Source of the DNA: Armigeres subalbatus
Lineage: Eukaryota > Arthropoda > Insecta > Diptera > Culicidae
Assembly (NCBI RefSeq): GCF_024139115.2
Contig: NC_085139.1
Location: forward strand, 73,513,203 to 73,577,202
DNA length: 64,000 bases
Direction of reading: 5' to 3'
A model generated the notes under the pieces. It worked only from the letters and a program-made list of their open reading frames with translations, had not been told where the DNA came from and searched no databases. Below, one piece after another: positions 52,601 to 58,485 of this stretch. The position numbers and the translations under genes are program-made. How positions within the stretch are numbered: the stretch's first letter is position 1; every line of letters begins with the position of its first letter.

Positions 52601-54190
52601 AAAAGATAGAATGAAATGGAAAAAATAAAAGAGATAGAACGAAAGAGAGGGTCGAGCTCGATTCTTAGTCCGGCCCAGGATGTTTTTGGGTGGGAAACAT
52701 TATTGACACTACACACAAGACAAGAACGAAACGGCAGAACCAGAGCCGTAGCGTGGAGTCACAGCGCCCTAGGCGAACATTTCAGTAGGCGCCCATACTT
52801 TCTGACGCTCTTGTCAAAAGTCAACCACACGCTACGGATAGATAGCAAGAAACTTCATGCATCAAATGGATCATGTTCACGATTCATAATCGTGTTTTTG
52901 CCTTGCCTTGTCATAAGACAGTTTGTACTATCCCATTTAATTCCACCACTTGATTGTACCTTGACAGATACGCATTTCTATCTCAACAGTAAGGTCGTCT
53001 TCAGTGTTTCGTACTTGACTCGACTTGCTCGACCCTTGGATTGTTGCATGGTTATGTTGGGCTGCTTTCGGTTTGATACCAGGCAAAGTTACTCTGAAAG
53101 ACAAAGTGATTAAAACTCCAACATAATTTGGAGAACCCAAGACATCTACACTGAACCAATAAGATTTGGAGCTCATACGCCAGTGCATTGGTATTTTGGG
53201 TAGATAACGGTTTGAAATCAAGCGTAATAGACCTGATAGATTATTTGATTTAATTCCAGAACTATTAGAACATTAGCATTGAACCAATTCGATTTGCTTT
53301 TGCTCGGACTTGCTCGGACAAGTTGGGTTGCTTCTGGTTTGTTACCAGGATCTATTAATCTGAGCTCCAGAACGATTACGTGAACCTAGAACATCTGCTC
53401 TAGACAAATTTAAATAGTAAATCATTTTCATAGGCCTTAGGTACTGCAATGAAGTTATAAAATAGTTGTTGAAGATGTATGTTTGGCTCACATTGAAGCA
53501 TTTTTTGTAAATATAAATTTTCTAGATTTTGCATGATGACTTTCCTACTCCTGCCAATCTAGCAAAAATAAGCCAGCTTGCTAGCTTGGTGAAAAGAGAT
53601 GTAATGGAAGGGGCAACCGTGAACATATTGTGAGAACCATTCAGTGCATCTTCAACGTCTGTTCTCTGTGGTGAAACCTAGCAATGAGTTGAAATACTCT
53701 TTGATCACTGATTGGGTTTGGATGTTTCGCGGGTTCGTATCGTTCACGATAAAACCAATATGCTTTTGTCTTTGGCTTTTATATGCACGATAACGCTAGG
53801 CAGAGTTGCCCTACGCTTGTGGCAAAGAATCTGCTCTTTTATTTTTCATAATTTTTAATAATTAAAACACGTATTTGCAGTCCGCGCGCCCGCGTTGCTT
53901 CGGTGTGCTCCATTTTGACAGATCGAAGTGACATTTAGTGACACTCAAACATCCATATATTAGTTGAACTCACTAAATGAAGATTATTCAATTGTTAAAA
54001 ATTGTGAAAAATGGACAACTCTGCCGCTGGGTGGACTTATCAGAGTTTTATTTGTAAAAATATGGTTCACTAACTCCTTCTTTGATCTTCTTTACAGATG
54101 TACGAGTTCCGAGGGTCCACCTTTCAGGTGCAGCAGCCAAACGGCGGTTCCGGCGGTGATCAACCGGACTACGTAACGGAACTGATCTAA
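19141..54190 (+). CDS. Large cadherin, 3' part of gene (cadherin-23/Cad87A-like)
   Basis: Nine coding exons join in compatible phases into about 949 residues with no internal stop. The protein contains the end of one cadherin repeat, about five more EC repeats with DxNDN and A.D.D-type calcium motifs, a non-EC membrane-adjacent domain (about 628-722) starting SRPPSEV, one transmembrane helix (about 724-749), and a Q-, S- and G-rich tail ending VTELI. Cadherin-23 proteins also carry an RPPSEV membrane-adjacent domain, an NPxW motif in the cytoplasmic tail and a C-terminal ITEL ligand, so this is the closest type I can recall. Fly Cad87A or Cad99C are other candidates. The likely role is apical adhesion or microvillar linkage. 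The start codon, signal peptide and earlier EC repeats are outside the window. Introns reach 14.8 kb and are full of transposons and satellites. Confidence 0.85.
19689..20154 (+). other. Cadherin intron (466 bp)
   Basis: Starts GTAATT and ends TTCAACACAG. No repeat recognised. Confidence 0.85.
20155..20293 (+). CDS. Cadherin exon 2 of 9
   Basis: Acceptor ACACAG ends at 20154; donor GTGAGT begins at 20294. The frame continues in phase 0 and encodes [20 protein letters not shown] and onward to a DANSG motif, the middle of an EC repeat with its DPD calcium-binding motif. It ends after the first base of a Gly codon. Confidence 0.95.
20294..20724 (+). other. Cadherin intron (431 bp)
   Basis: Starts GTGAGTTGGG and ends CCCCCACAG. 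AT-rich, with no repeat recognised. Confidence 0.85.
20725..20879 (+). CDS. Cadherin exon 3 of 9
   Basis: Acceptor CCCACAG ends at 20724; donor GAG|GTAAGC after 20879. It completes the EC repeat ([10 protein letters not shown]) and enters the next. The linker reads QSINQHRP where a canonical DxNDNxP is expected, so two calcium-ligating acidic residues are absent at this EC boundary. It ends in phase 0 after VEIPE. Confidence 0.95.
20880..22106 (+). other. Cadherin intron, left part
   Basis: The 8.6-kb intron 20880-29460 begins with GTAAGC. This part is unique-looking DNA with a (CTG)n run at about 21042-21060. No gene is seen. Confidence 0.6.
22107..22951 (-). pseudogene. Non-LTR retrotransposon relic: RNase H and C-terminal zinc region
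   Basis: On the minus strand, 22951-22643 encodes [20 protein letters not shown], the C-terminal RNase H motif of I/Loa-type non-LTR elements. Further on, TLISWQQKW and MGRWLYSI follow, then [18 protein letters not shown], a Cys/His-containing tail typical of these elements. Stop codons and frame changes show it is dead. A 125-bp hairpin insertion splits it at 22459-22583. Confidence 0.8.
22459..22583. mobile_element. Short hairpin insertion with 11-bp target duplication (125 bp)
   Basis: CTGATCAAGGT occurs at 22448-22458 and 22584-22594 and flanks the insert. Arms 22500-22531 and 22546-22578 pair almost perfectly around a 14-base loop (AAAGACTTCACTA..CACTAT and its complement). About 40 bases outside the hairpin are included. 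Removing the insert restores homology to the retrotransposon (LSLVRE...TLISWQ), which supports its being an insertion. Confidence 0.8.
22952..23139. other. Intron DNA, nothing recognised
   Basis: No feature seen. Confidence 0.5.
23140..23370 (+). pseudogene. Non-LTR endonuclease-domain fragment
   Basis: Plus-strand frames read [12 protein letters not shown] and, after frame breaks, [11 protein letters not shown]. 'GDFN' and 'NxxGRxLDL' are motifs of the apurinic-like endonuclease of non-LTR retrotransposons. Stops between them show decay. Confidence 0.6.
23930..24790 (+). pseudogene. Ty1/copia retrotransposon relic (integrase-RT region)
   Basis: Frames on the plus strand read [24 protein letters not shown], split here as [11 protein letters not shown] and [13 protein letters not shown], the end of a copia integrase. 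At 24550-24660, [18 protein letters not shown] and [13 protein letters not shown] mark the start of the copia reverse transcriptase. Stops and frame changes make it non-functional. It ends close to where the next element begins. Confidence 0.75.
24868..27096 (+). pseudogene. RTE-like non-LTR retrotransposon: reverse transcriptase, 5'-truncated, active site damaged
   Basis: An open frame runs from just after a TAA at 24865 to TGA 27094-27096. It begins inside the endonuclease ([10 protein letters not shown]) and continues without an internal stop through a linker and a reverse transcriptase: [80 protein letters not shown]-terminal region follows with [11 protein letters not shown] and [10 protein letters not shown]. 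At 26281-26298 the frame reads FTKSDDIDI; the related copy at 44311-46232 has seven more residues here ending in FA before DD. So the FADD catalytic motif has lost its first part by an in-frame 21-bp deletion. The copy is probably inactive. Family is assigned by motif order. Confidence 0.88.
27097..27122 (+). repeat. 3' terminal ATAA repeats of the RTE-like element
   Basis: GATGATAAATAAATAAATAA follows the stop codon directly. RTE-clade elements end in short tandem repeats of this kind rather than a plain poly(A). Confidence 0.8.
27123..29460 (+). other. Cadherin intron, right part
   Basis: No exon seen until the acceptor CTCTGTTTTAG at 29450-29460. A GC-richer, apparently unique block lies at 28780-29330 and could hold regulatory sequence, but no specific site can be supported. 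Confidence 0.5.
29461..29550 (+). CDS. Cadherin exon 4 of 9 (90 bp)
   Basis: Acceptor TTTTAG ends at 29460; donor CAG|GTAAGT follows 29550. Thirty codons in phase 0/0 read [20 protein letters not shown], then [10 protein letters not shown]. This is the N-terminal part of an EC repeat with the calcium-binding NDSDEG turn (usual form A.D.D.G). It is too short to stand out as an open frame alone; exact splice signals and repeat homology identify it. Confidence 0.92.
29551..31544 (+). other. Cadherin intron, before array B
   Basis: About 30000-30420 contains scattered GAATTCC/TTCTGAAGAATTTTC words like the degenerate 11.9-13.6 kb repeat. A short (ACACAT)n run lies at about 31253-31290. No gene. 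Confidence 0.6.
31545..35932. repeat. 4.4-kb tandem minisatellite, 24-bp unit (array B), inside a cadherin intron
   Basis: About 180 copies of GGAGGAACTTCC followed by GGAGGAATTCCT, mixed with 23-bp copies lacking one C (CTTCGGAGG) and, at 34905-35630, a GGCGGAACTTCC/GGCGGACCTTCC subfamily. AGGAATTCCT and TCCGGA are perfect palindromes and GGAACTTCC nearly so, so either strand can fold in every unit. The 24-mer has no stop in any frame of either strand, which generates open frames of 1161 to 1489 codons reading [16 protein letters not shown] and EELPEEFL. They are not convincing genes: homogeneous repeats, several strands and frames open together, and a location between two phase-compatible cadherin exons. 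Confidence 0.97.
35933..36255 (+). other. Cadherin intron, after array B
   Basis: The edge of the array decays by about 35960. A small TTCTCATTTC-type patch lies at 36025-36085. Acceptor TCGCCCTCAG ends at 36255. Confidence 0.75.
36256..37416 (+). CDS. Cadherin exon 5 of 9 (1161 bp, largest)
   Basis: Acceptor CCCTCAG ends at 36255; donor CAG|GTGAGT follows 37416; phase 0/0. It encodes 387 residues: the rest of one EC repeat ([20 protein letters not shown]), a second EC repeat ([19 protein letters not shown]) and a third (NATDRDLG), which ends in a non-canonical VWIFNPEQ linker. The first part of the membrane-adjacent domain then starts at [10 protein letters not shown] and includes [14 protein letters not shown]. 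The second EC repeat carries an unusually long loop around [14 protein letters not shown]. Overlapping minus-strand frames are shadows. Confidence 0.96.
37417..38372 (+). other. Cadherin intron (956 bp)
   Basis: Starts GTGAGTTCG and ends CTCTCACCCAG. AT-rich, with no transposon recognised. Confidence 0.8.
38373..38533 (+). CDS. Cadherin exon 6 of 9 (transmembrane)
   Basis: Acceptor TCACCCAG ends at 38372; donor GTGAGT starts at 38534, leaving two bases of a Trp codon. It encodes the end of the membrane-adjacent domain ([15 protein letters not shown]), a short acidic stalk (QDEFD), a hydrophobic helix of about 26 residues (from [12 protein letters not shown] to FIVLCCCL) and the start of the cytoplasmic side (KHW). 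Confidence 0.95.
38534..38714 (+). other. Cadherin intron (181 bp)
   Basis: Starts GTGAGTTA and ends TTTTTTTGCATAG. Confidence 0.9.
38715..38816 (+). CDS. Cadherin exon 7 of 9 (juxtamembrane)
   Basis: Acceptor GCATAG ends at 38714; donor CA|GTAAGT follows 38816. The first base completes the Trp codon. It encodes [20 protein letters not shown], then [13 protein letters not shown]. The basic cluster after the helix fits an inside-facing juxtamembrane segment. NPLW resembles the NPVW motif in the cadherin-23 tail. Confidence 0.94.
38817..38905 (+). other. Cadherin intron (89 bp)
   Basis: Starts GTAAGTCA and ends ATGTGCACAG. Confidence 0.9.
38906..39305 (+). CDS. Cadherin exon 8 of 9 (cytoplasmic tail)
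   Basis: Acceptor GCACAG ends at 38905; the first base completes a Gln codon. It encodes [20 protein letters not shown], then a Gln/His-rich stretch, a possible tyrosine motif ([11 protein letters not shown]), a Gly/Ser linker and [22 protein letters not shown] after 39305 is a strong donor in phase 0 to the last exon. If unspliced, translation would add 14 residues ([14 protein letters not shown]) and stop at TGA 39348-39350. Confidence 0.92.
39306..39350 (+). CDS. Possible alternative C-terminus by intron retention
   Basis: Reading through the donor at 39306 gives [14 protein letters not shown] and a stop at 39348-39350. An AATAAA at 39613-39618 could serve as a polyadenylation signal for such a shortened transcript, which would lack the PDZ ligand encoded at 54098. 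This is inference only. Confidence 0.3.
   Translation, partial: VSAGLGDRLTGLGV
39351..40740 (+). other. Last cadherin intron, left part, with a direct repeat pair
   Basis: 39750-39855 and 40340-40440 share about 100 bases of similar sequence (ATTATAGCACTCA, GGGTGCTATAATG, GGGACAGTA-like words). No gene recognised. Confidence 0.5.
39613..39618 (+). terminator. Candidate polyadenylation signal
   Basis: AATAAA about 260 bases after the read-through stop. It is in AT-rich DNA, so chance occurrence is plausible. Confidence 0.25.
40741..40863. repeat. Foldback element, about 50-bp arms
   Basis: TGTGCAACTCGTTGCAAAA at the left pairs with TTTTTGCAACTAGTTGCACA at the right, and GATTTTTTCAGCACTCG with CGTGCTGAAAAAATC further in. 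Short loop around 40797-40812. MITE-like palindrome; no target duplication identified. Confidence 0.85.
40964..41225 (+). mobile_element. tRNA-derived SINE, second family
   Basis: An A-box-like TTAGCCGTGCGG at 40968-40979 and a B-box-like GGTTTCGATTCGC at 41025-41037 precede a non-tRNA body ending near TCCCAGTCGGGGAT. The spacing fits a pol III promoter. The body differs from the Feilai-like copies at 9300 and 42735. Confidence 0.7.
41226..41596. other. Intron DNA with the dispersed repeat also at about 6380
   Basis: 41447-41515 resembles 6378-6450 (TTCCATTATTAATAACATG). No gene. Confidence 0.5.
41597..41766. mobile_element. MITE with GGG-starting termini and G-runs (170 bp)
   Basis: The left end GGGGCCATCCACAAAGTACG(TCACGC) and the complement of the right end GGGAAGATCCATGAAGTACG(CCACGC) match well. 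Long G-runs (9 to 10 G) lie inside at 41629-41640 and 41711-41720. Termini resemble those at 14135 and 48347. Confidence 0.75.
41927..42247 (-). pseudogene. Non-LTR retrotransposon, C-terminal reverse transcriptase fragment
   Basis: The minus-strand frame reads [20 protein letters not shown], then [16 protein letters not shown] and [15 protein letters not shown] with KQALDRTPG. The order 'LLYGxETW...FxNxCLRxI...WxGHxLR...ALxxxPxG' is the standard C-terminal part of RTE-type and related reverse transcriptases. It is truncated on both sides. Confidence 0.8.
42248..42734. other. Intron DNA, nothing recognised
   Basis: A short AGATAGAACGAAAG-type patch lies at 42525-42650, related to the arrays at 47.4-52.6 kb. 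Confidence 0.55.
42735..42929 (-). mobile_element. tRNA-derived SINE (Feilai-like), copy 2
   Basis: Same family, order and strand as 9300-9500: minus-strand start TGGGCTTCGTGGCCGTGCGG, B box GGTTCGATTCC at about 42855, and a shared body containing the complement of ACTGAACACTTAAC. Divergence between copies suggests old insertions. Confidence 0.85.
43000..43120. repeat. Reverse-orientation satellite (GTGAGAAG-type)
   Basis: Words such as AAGTGAGATG and GAAATGAGA are the reverse complement of the TTCTCACTTC satellite. The tract is split from 43840-44060 by the palindrome between them. Confidence 0.75.
43140..43805. mobile_element. Long palindromic (foldback) element, about 300-bp arms
   Basis: The left arm (about 43140-43440) is complementary to the right arm (about 43515-43805): for example GACAAAATTTCAGCCAAATC at 43216 against GATTTGGCTGAAATTTTGTC at 43725, and CATTCAGATC/GATCTGAATG. 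The loop is under 80 bases. It sits inside the TGAGAAG satellite. The minus-strand frame 43636-43950 and plus frame 43247-43528 arise from the arms and are not genes. Confidence 0.88.
43840..44310. repeat. Inverted junction of TGAGAAG and CTTCTCA satellites
   Basis: 43840-44060 is GAAGTGAGAAG-type (purine-rich on plus); 44085-44310 is the complementary CTTCTCACTTC-type. The switch occurs over a purine tract at about 44020-44080. The two halves can pair with each other. Confidence 0.9.
44311..46232 (-). pseudogene. RTE-like non-LTR retrotransposon relic, inserted in satellite
   Basis: Minus-strand coding runs from about 46232 ([14 protein letters not shown]) through [59 protein letters not shown] and, after a one-base deletion in the T-run 45447-45450, [43 protein letters not shown] and [13 protein letters not shown] at 44539-44541 replaces the Trp of the [11 protein letters not shown] motif; the frame then continues to about 44323. 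FADD is intact here, unlike 24868-27096. The endonuclease is missing (5' truncation). The 3' tail on the minus strand has TAAATAAATGAAATGAATGA. Both ends abut CTTCTCACTT satellite, so the element inserted into that array. Confidence 0.9.
46233..46480. repeat. TTCTCACTT satellite
   Basis: Continuation of the array interrupted by the RTE-like element; TTCTCACTTC and TTCTTACTTC words in tandem. Confidence 0.9.
46484..46642. mobile_element. MITE with perfect 26-bp inverted repeats (159 bp)
   Basis: The left end starts CAAGACAAAATTTTCAAAAC (46484-46509) and the right end 46617-46642 is its exact reverse complement over 26 bases. ACTT precedes and follows it, but the host is a CACTT-rich satellite so the duplication is uncertain. 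Confidence 0.88.
46645..46808. repeat. TTCTCACTT satellite
   Basis: Array continues between two MITE insertions. Confidence 0.85.
46811..47012. mobile_element. MITE with TA duplication (202 bp)
   Basis: TA at 46809-46810 and 47013-47014 flanks termini CCCAAGCAACCAAAAGT and (complement of right) CCCAAACAACCAGAAGT. The satellite resumes on both sides. A TA duplication fits Tc1/mariner-related MITEs. Confidence 0.85.
47014..47215. repeat. TTCTCACTT satellite, last tract
   Basis: Same satellite, fading after about 47215. Confidence 0.85.
47395..48065. repeat. 14-bp purine-rich satellite GAACGAAAGAGATA, first tract
   Basis: About 45 degenerate copies of GAACGAAAGAGATA. Minus-strand frames made of F, L, S, I, Y and R residues here look membrane-like but come entirely from the 14-base period, which cycles through all frames every 42 bases. 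Confidence 0.93.
48066..48346. other. Spacer with one isolated MITE-like end
   Basis: GGGCTGTTCATAAACCACGT at about 48211 resembles the ends of the elements at 14135 and 48347, but no matching right end was found. Confidence 0.4.
48347..48490. mobile_element. MITE with GGG-starting termini (144 bp)
   Basis: The left end GGGAACGTCCATAAATTATG and the complement of the right end GGGATCGGCCATAAATTACG match with few differences. Flanks CAA and TAA could be a degenerate TWA duplication. Similar in termini to 14135-15580. Confidence 0.75.
48491..49240. other. Intron DNA, nothing recognised
   Basis: No coding or repeat signal. Confidence 0.5.
49241..49780. repeat. Tandem repeat of about 145-162 bp, 3.6 copies
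   Basis: GCTTGTAAAAG or close variants recur at 49241, 49386, 49539 and 49699. Each is followed by ATGAGT.., TCGGCTC.., GATGCA.GG.TACATCGT.CAGGACTTGGTTGATCGG in two parts, and GAACGAAAAGGCC. Copies are diverged. Confidence 0.85.
49790..52650. repeat. 14-bp purine-rich satellite GAACGAAAGAGATA, main tract (2.9 kb)
   Basis: About 200 degenerate copies. Larger blocks are themselves repeated: the segment around 50590-51000 recurs around 51890-52265, and 50110-50300 around 51550-51720, giving a higher-order period of about 1.3-1.45 kb. Long hydrophobic frames on the minus strand (up to 259 codons) are artefacts. Confidence 0.93.
52651..52894. other. Intron DNA
   Basis: No gene or repeat recognised beyond the array edge. 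Confidence 0.5.
52895..53025 (+). repeat. Dispersed repeat D, copy 2
   Basis: GTCATAAGACAGTTTGTAC, TTCCACCACTTGATTGTA, CTTGACAGATACGCATTTC and ACTTGACTCGAC are in the same order as the reverse copy at 10988-11110. Confidence 0.75.
53026..54097 (+). other. Last cadherin intron, right end
   Basis: Mostly unique DNA. Ends CTTCTTTACAG, a good polypyrimidine acceptor, at 54097. Confidence 0.65.
54098..54190 (+). CDS. Cadherin exon 9 of 9 (C-terminus with PDZ ligand)
   Basis: Acceptor TTTACAG ends at 54097. In phase 0 with the donor after 39305, it encodes [20 protein letters not shown], then [10 protein letters not shown], and stops at TAA 54188-54190. Balanced codon use in an AT-rich region, a Gln/Gly-rich composition like exon 8, and an end resembling the ITEL ligand of cadherin-23 support it. 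The 14.8-kb gap to exon 8 is the main reason for caution. Confidence 0.8.
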   Translation: MYEFRGSTFQVQQPNGGSGGDQPDYVTELI

Positions 54191-54194
54191 TAAA
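54189..54194 (+). terminator. Candidate polyadenylation signal
   Basis: AATAAA overlaps the stop codon. It is too close for a normal 3' end, and others at 54483 and about 54620 are equally possible, so the true transcript end is not resolved. Confidence 0.3.
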
Positions 54195-56786
54195 GAATTT
54201 TCGAATGGCATCGAAATGTTTTAACCCAACCGTGGAACAATCCTTTTTAAATCCTTGATGGATGCAAAGTTTCGTCATCATTTGGGTTTTAGGATAGGAT
54301 ATCATTAGAAGAGTGAAAATCAATTCAAATCACAAAATAATCGAAAACGATTGCCAAGTAGGAAAAGTAAAAACTCCCCCAGAAGTGAAAGACAAGAAAT
54401 GCTCAACGTGTTTGACACCCGATTGAAATACTCTTTTGAGGATTACTGAAGAGTAACGGATAACAAATCACTCTTTGCTAGACAATAAATAGGAAGAATA
54501 GTTTTTATGACCAGAAGGGCACCAGGAAAACGATGAGGCACTCCCCGCGCGGACCCATACTGAGATTAAGTTGTTATTAATTTAAGTTATGAAAACCATA
54601 TTAACCAATGACCACAAGAATAAACGGTGATCAATCACGCTCCGGTATTTTGGGGGCAGGGTGCTTTACGGGGTTGCGACCGGGGTCACCATGCAGAGCC
54701 ATTCACATTACGCAAAACCAACACGACTGACCGGCGACGATTTCGGGTTCATTAAAATTTCTCCCATTTTCTGCCAACAACCAACCAACGATCGAACCAC
54801 CACAGCCGCCCGCGCACACGTGGCATGTCATGTGAGTGAGTTAAACAAATGAATTCAATTAAAAAACAGCGCAAATTTAAATCGAGGAAAAAAGTTCGTC
54901 TCGTCATTTGATCGATTTTTTTTTATTTTCGAAAAATTGGTGAGGCATAAAGTTCAGAACATAAAATCATTGGAATGAGACAAGAAAAACAAGAGAAGTA
55001 TACAAAACTAATCGATCGATTAGTATGCATCGAAACCGGCCGATCGATGGTCCAATAACGAACTTATTCAATGTATGGCCTTCATTCCACATACTTGCTT
55101 TACATATCTTCACAAAAATATTTTGATGCTGCATGAAATTCCAGTTTTTACTGTTTCGCTACTGTGAGCTTTTGAACGCTAATCTTGATGAAAAGATAGT
55201 GAAATTTAATACGTACAGGAAACGTACGAAAAGTAAACATGAATGTATTGATTGTGAATAAAACTAATAAAGAGCTATTCTACATTGTTTTCAATTTTCT
55301 TATATGTTTTTGTATTTTCCAAACACGAAAAAAGCTTCAACATCATTGCTTGCGAGATTAATATTCACTTGGATCATTTGATGTTTCAAAATTAACTCAA
55401 ACTGTGTTGCTTTTCTTGCAAATGAATAAGTTAAGATATGTAAAGTACGACTATTGCGCAGACTTGCCTCATGTCCTGTGTATGTTTCGCAAATGGTACC
55501 CGAATCGCTCATCATGTTAGTGAAAACTAAGCACAAATGTAACAATACTTAACATGAACAGAATATCAGTTAGTGGCACAGTTGTTTAAGCGGTTGTTTT
55601 TATTTTCAAAAATCGTTACACTATTTACACCTGTTAGATTGAACAACGGTCACTATTTCAATTATCGATTACTATCCTGATTGACATTCCACTATTGACT
55701 GATAAAATGAAGCTCAACCTAAAGTCCATTCGTCCTTGTGTCATGATCAAAATATAAGCCTGAATCTGTTAAAATGAAGTAACCGTATGAAAAAATGAGA
55801 GCGTGCTGTTAATTTATAAAACAAACCAAGAACCGAATCGTCGAGGTATCGAGAGTTCAAAAATTGTAAATAATTCAATCTAGTAAAAATGGATGAGGAA
55901 AAATTAAATTATTAAAAATCAATTATGTTAACGAGTTAATGGAGGCAAGCAACGAACATGGGTGGAATGCGTAGCACTCCGTTCAGTTTGGCGATTTCGC
56001 ATTGGTCGCGGTAAAAAAAAGCTCAAACAATCGGAGTTAACGAGCGACACGGGGTAATTGCCCGTAGCGAACACAAAAAAGTGAAATTTATACAAACTCA
56101 TAAAATTCCAAGGGGCTGGGAACTCACGACAGACAGCTACCCGTTTTCGCGGGGATTTCGCTAAATGTACAAAACCGGAAAGCGGCAGCCGTCTTGTTGG
56201 ATACCATTATAGACTTTTATTTTGTTTCTAATCTTAAGAATTGTAATAGCATTACTTCGATTAGGTGGCATTCTTGGCAAGCCATATATGGGGAACGACA
56301 ACAAAGTTCGAAAACATTTTAGCACACAGGCGGATAAAATTCCACAAAACAAAAGAAAATGAAAACCAGATCAAATAATTTCCGAACAAATGTACGGTTT
56401 CTGTGAAGAGAAAAGTAAGTAAAGTTTTTTAGTAAAATTGTAATAATTATAAGATACTGTTGTGTATTTCATGGTATGTGATAATTCACAATTTTCATCC
56501 AACTTTGTGTTTGAACCAACAATACCGTTGCTATATTCTTTATTGTTTTCAGAGAGATAGAAATTTATCGAGTTTTTTCCATTTAATAATGTGAATTTTG
56601 CGGTTCTTCACTAGTCAATAGAGAAGGGTCAAATACCACTTCTACAGGTTCAACCGTAGGACCTGCAAATCTCCCGGATTTCAAATTAAATCTATACTTG
56701 AGCTTTCAAGGACACACTACTCAATACAGAAGCAAGGCTCAGCTGTCATTTTAATTCGCGAATAGTCCAGTGCATGATGACGTAGG
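54191..56786. other. Cadherin 3' UTR and downstream DNA
   Basis: A long 3' UTR is likely. 54540-54860 and 55930-56160 are GC-richer, unique-looking blocks without repeats. No second gene is recognisable; short frames have no motifs. Confidence 0.5.
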
Positions 56787-57022
56787 TTGACAGTTCACAG
56801 AGCTTGTTTACAGGGACTTAGTCTCTGGAGCAGCTTCCGGAAAAACTGTTTTGCGATTAATTAAGAATATTGATGTCTGCTGTGGTGGATTTATGGTAGG
56901 AATCAAAGCATATCACTAGAATATTCGGATCAAAATGATTTTGAAAGAAAATTACTAATTTTTATTTCCAGCTGATCGATTTTAATTCTAACACCCTGTA
57001 AACAAGCTCTGTGAACTGTCAA
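56787..57022. mobile_element. MITE with about 29-bp near-perfect inverted repeats (236 bp)
   Basis: The left end TTGACAGTTCACAGAGCTTG(TTTACAGGG) at 56787-56815 is the exact complement of the right end 56994-57022. No convincing target duplication. Confidence 0.88.
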
Positions 57023-57475
57023 ATAATTGAGGTTAAGTTAAGATCTTGCAATGGTCTATACTAGGGATCCTATAATGAGAGATATGCGAAAGCGGCCATT
57101 TTAAGCCACCCCATAAAAAGTTTGACAATTCTGAAATTTCACCATCCCCCGACGAAATCGGGTGCATACCAAATCTACCTATTTTTACACCGACGACGTC
57201 GATTGTCGTAGAATACTTAATTTCGTCGCCAGACTCATTTAACAATGAAGTCGGGTGCAATCGGTGTCCGATTTCATCGGTAAAATAATCGATAGATTAT
57301 TTGGTGTGGTATTTGGTGCTTATTTTGATCGTCCGATTAATTAACAGATGAAGTCAGGTGCTTGTGCTTATAAACATAACACGAAGCAAAAGTGAGTATA
57401 CGTATTTATTTAATTTTTAATTAATTAAATATTATCTAATTTGATAGTTTTTAGATTTTGAGAAAGCTCGAATAG

Positions 57476-57730
57476 TTGTTCGGAAGAATAGTGTGCACCA
57501 GCTACCGCCCGGAATGTAATGAGTTGCACTCGACCCCGGTGATAAACTCCTCCTCCACGGACCCGGTCGAGAGGAACATGTCCGTGGGTAGGAGCTCCCA
57601 GGGAGTGGAAATTTTGCTCTCTGGGTTGACGACGGCCACTTTGGCGTGGATCGCCGTTTCCTTCGTCATCACGATAATGGCTGTTGGTTCGTCTTGTAGT
57701 TCGGCGTCCGAAAAACTGGTTCTCCGATAA
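57476..57730 (+). CDS. Small open frame with one hydrophobic segment, unrecognised
   Basis: An 84-codon frame inside the hAT-like element, GC-richer than its surroundings, with a hydrophobic stretch (TTATLAWIAVSFVITIMAVG) near its C-terminus. No family recognised. GTAAG follows the stop at 57735, so it could also be a captured exon. I cannot tell whether it is expressed. Confidence 0.25.
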   Translation: MFGRIVCTSYRPECNELHSTPVINSSSTDPVERNMSVGRSSQGVEILLSGLTTATLAWIAVSFVITIMAVGSSCSSASEKLVLR

Positions 57731-58485
57731 CTAGGTAAGTTTTTAGTTCATGTTGATTTTACCGTCTGTAAGATCCCAGAGGAAGTTCTTTGAAGATTTA
57801 TCATTTCGGCGTACTTTGAACTACCTAATTAACGAGAAGGTTTTACTTTACAGAATGTTTTACTCATTTAGAAATACATGAGGATAAAATACGGAGAAAT
57901 ATTTCCCGTGGGGTGGAAGTTCATCCACAGTTTAGAGCCGAAAAATGAAAAAAAATCTTGAAAGGGGGTGAGATTATCCATGCCAAAATTTTGCGAACAG
58001 TGCTCCTCACAATATACAATCAACTACTTTAACCCTTTGGGAAATTTTTCGGAATGTCACCAAGTAGTATTTTGTCTACATGAACTTATTTTAAAAAGTC
58101 ATGAAGTTTGGGTCTCCATGTATTTAAGCGTCCTGATTATTTATGTTCCGTGCAATATCTCATTAGTCCCGTGGAAAATGCATGGGGACCAAATCCGCGT
58201 ACTACGCGAGGTGTGAAACATGGTGAAACTATCTTACGCCACGATTTAGCACCGAACAATAATTACTTCCTCAGGAGATTGAGTATCGAAAGTTATTCCG
58301 GGATTTCATTGAATGGAACAAATACTACTAGAAAATTTTATAGTTACATATAATTACCTACTTCTTTTTCTTGCAGAATCGATAAGTTTGAGGAGATCCC
58401 GCTCGATAACTAATTGTCCATGTACGCGGACCTGGATTAATAAATATTTACGGGTTATGCCATGCCTCCACTTAATAACCCTATT

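Noticed and set aside
47411..52716. Many minus-strand frames encoding F/L/S/I/Y-rich, membrane-like proteins
   Set aside because: Composition is dictated by the GAACGAAAGAGATA satellite; frames shift freely and have no conserved start or splice signals.
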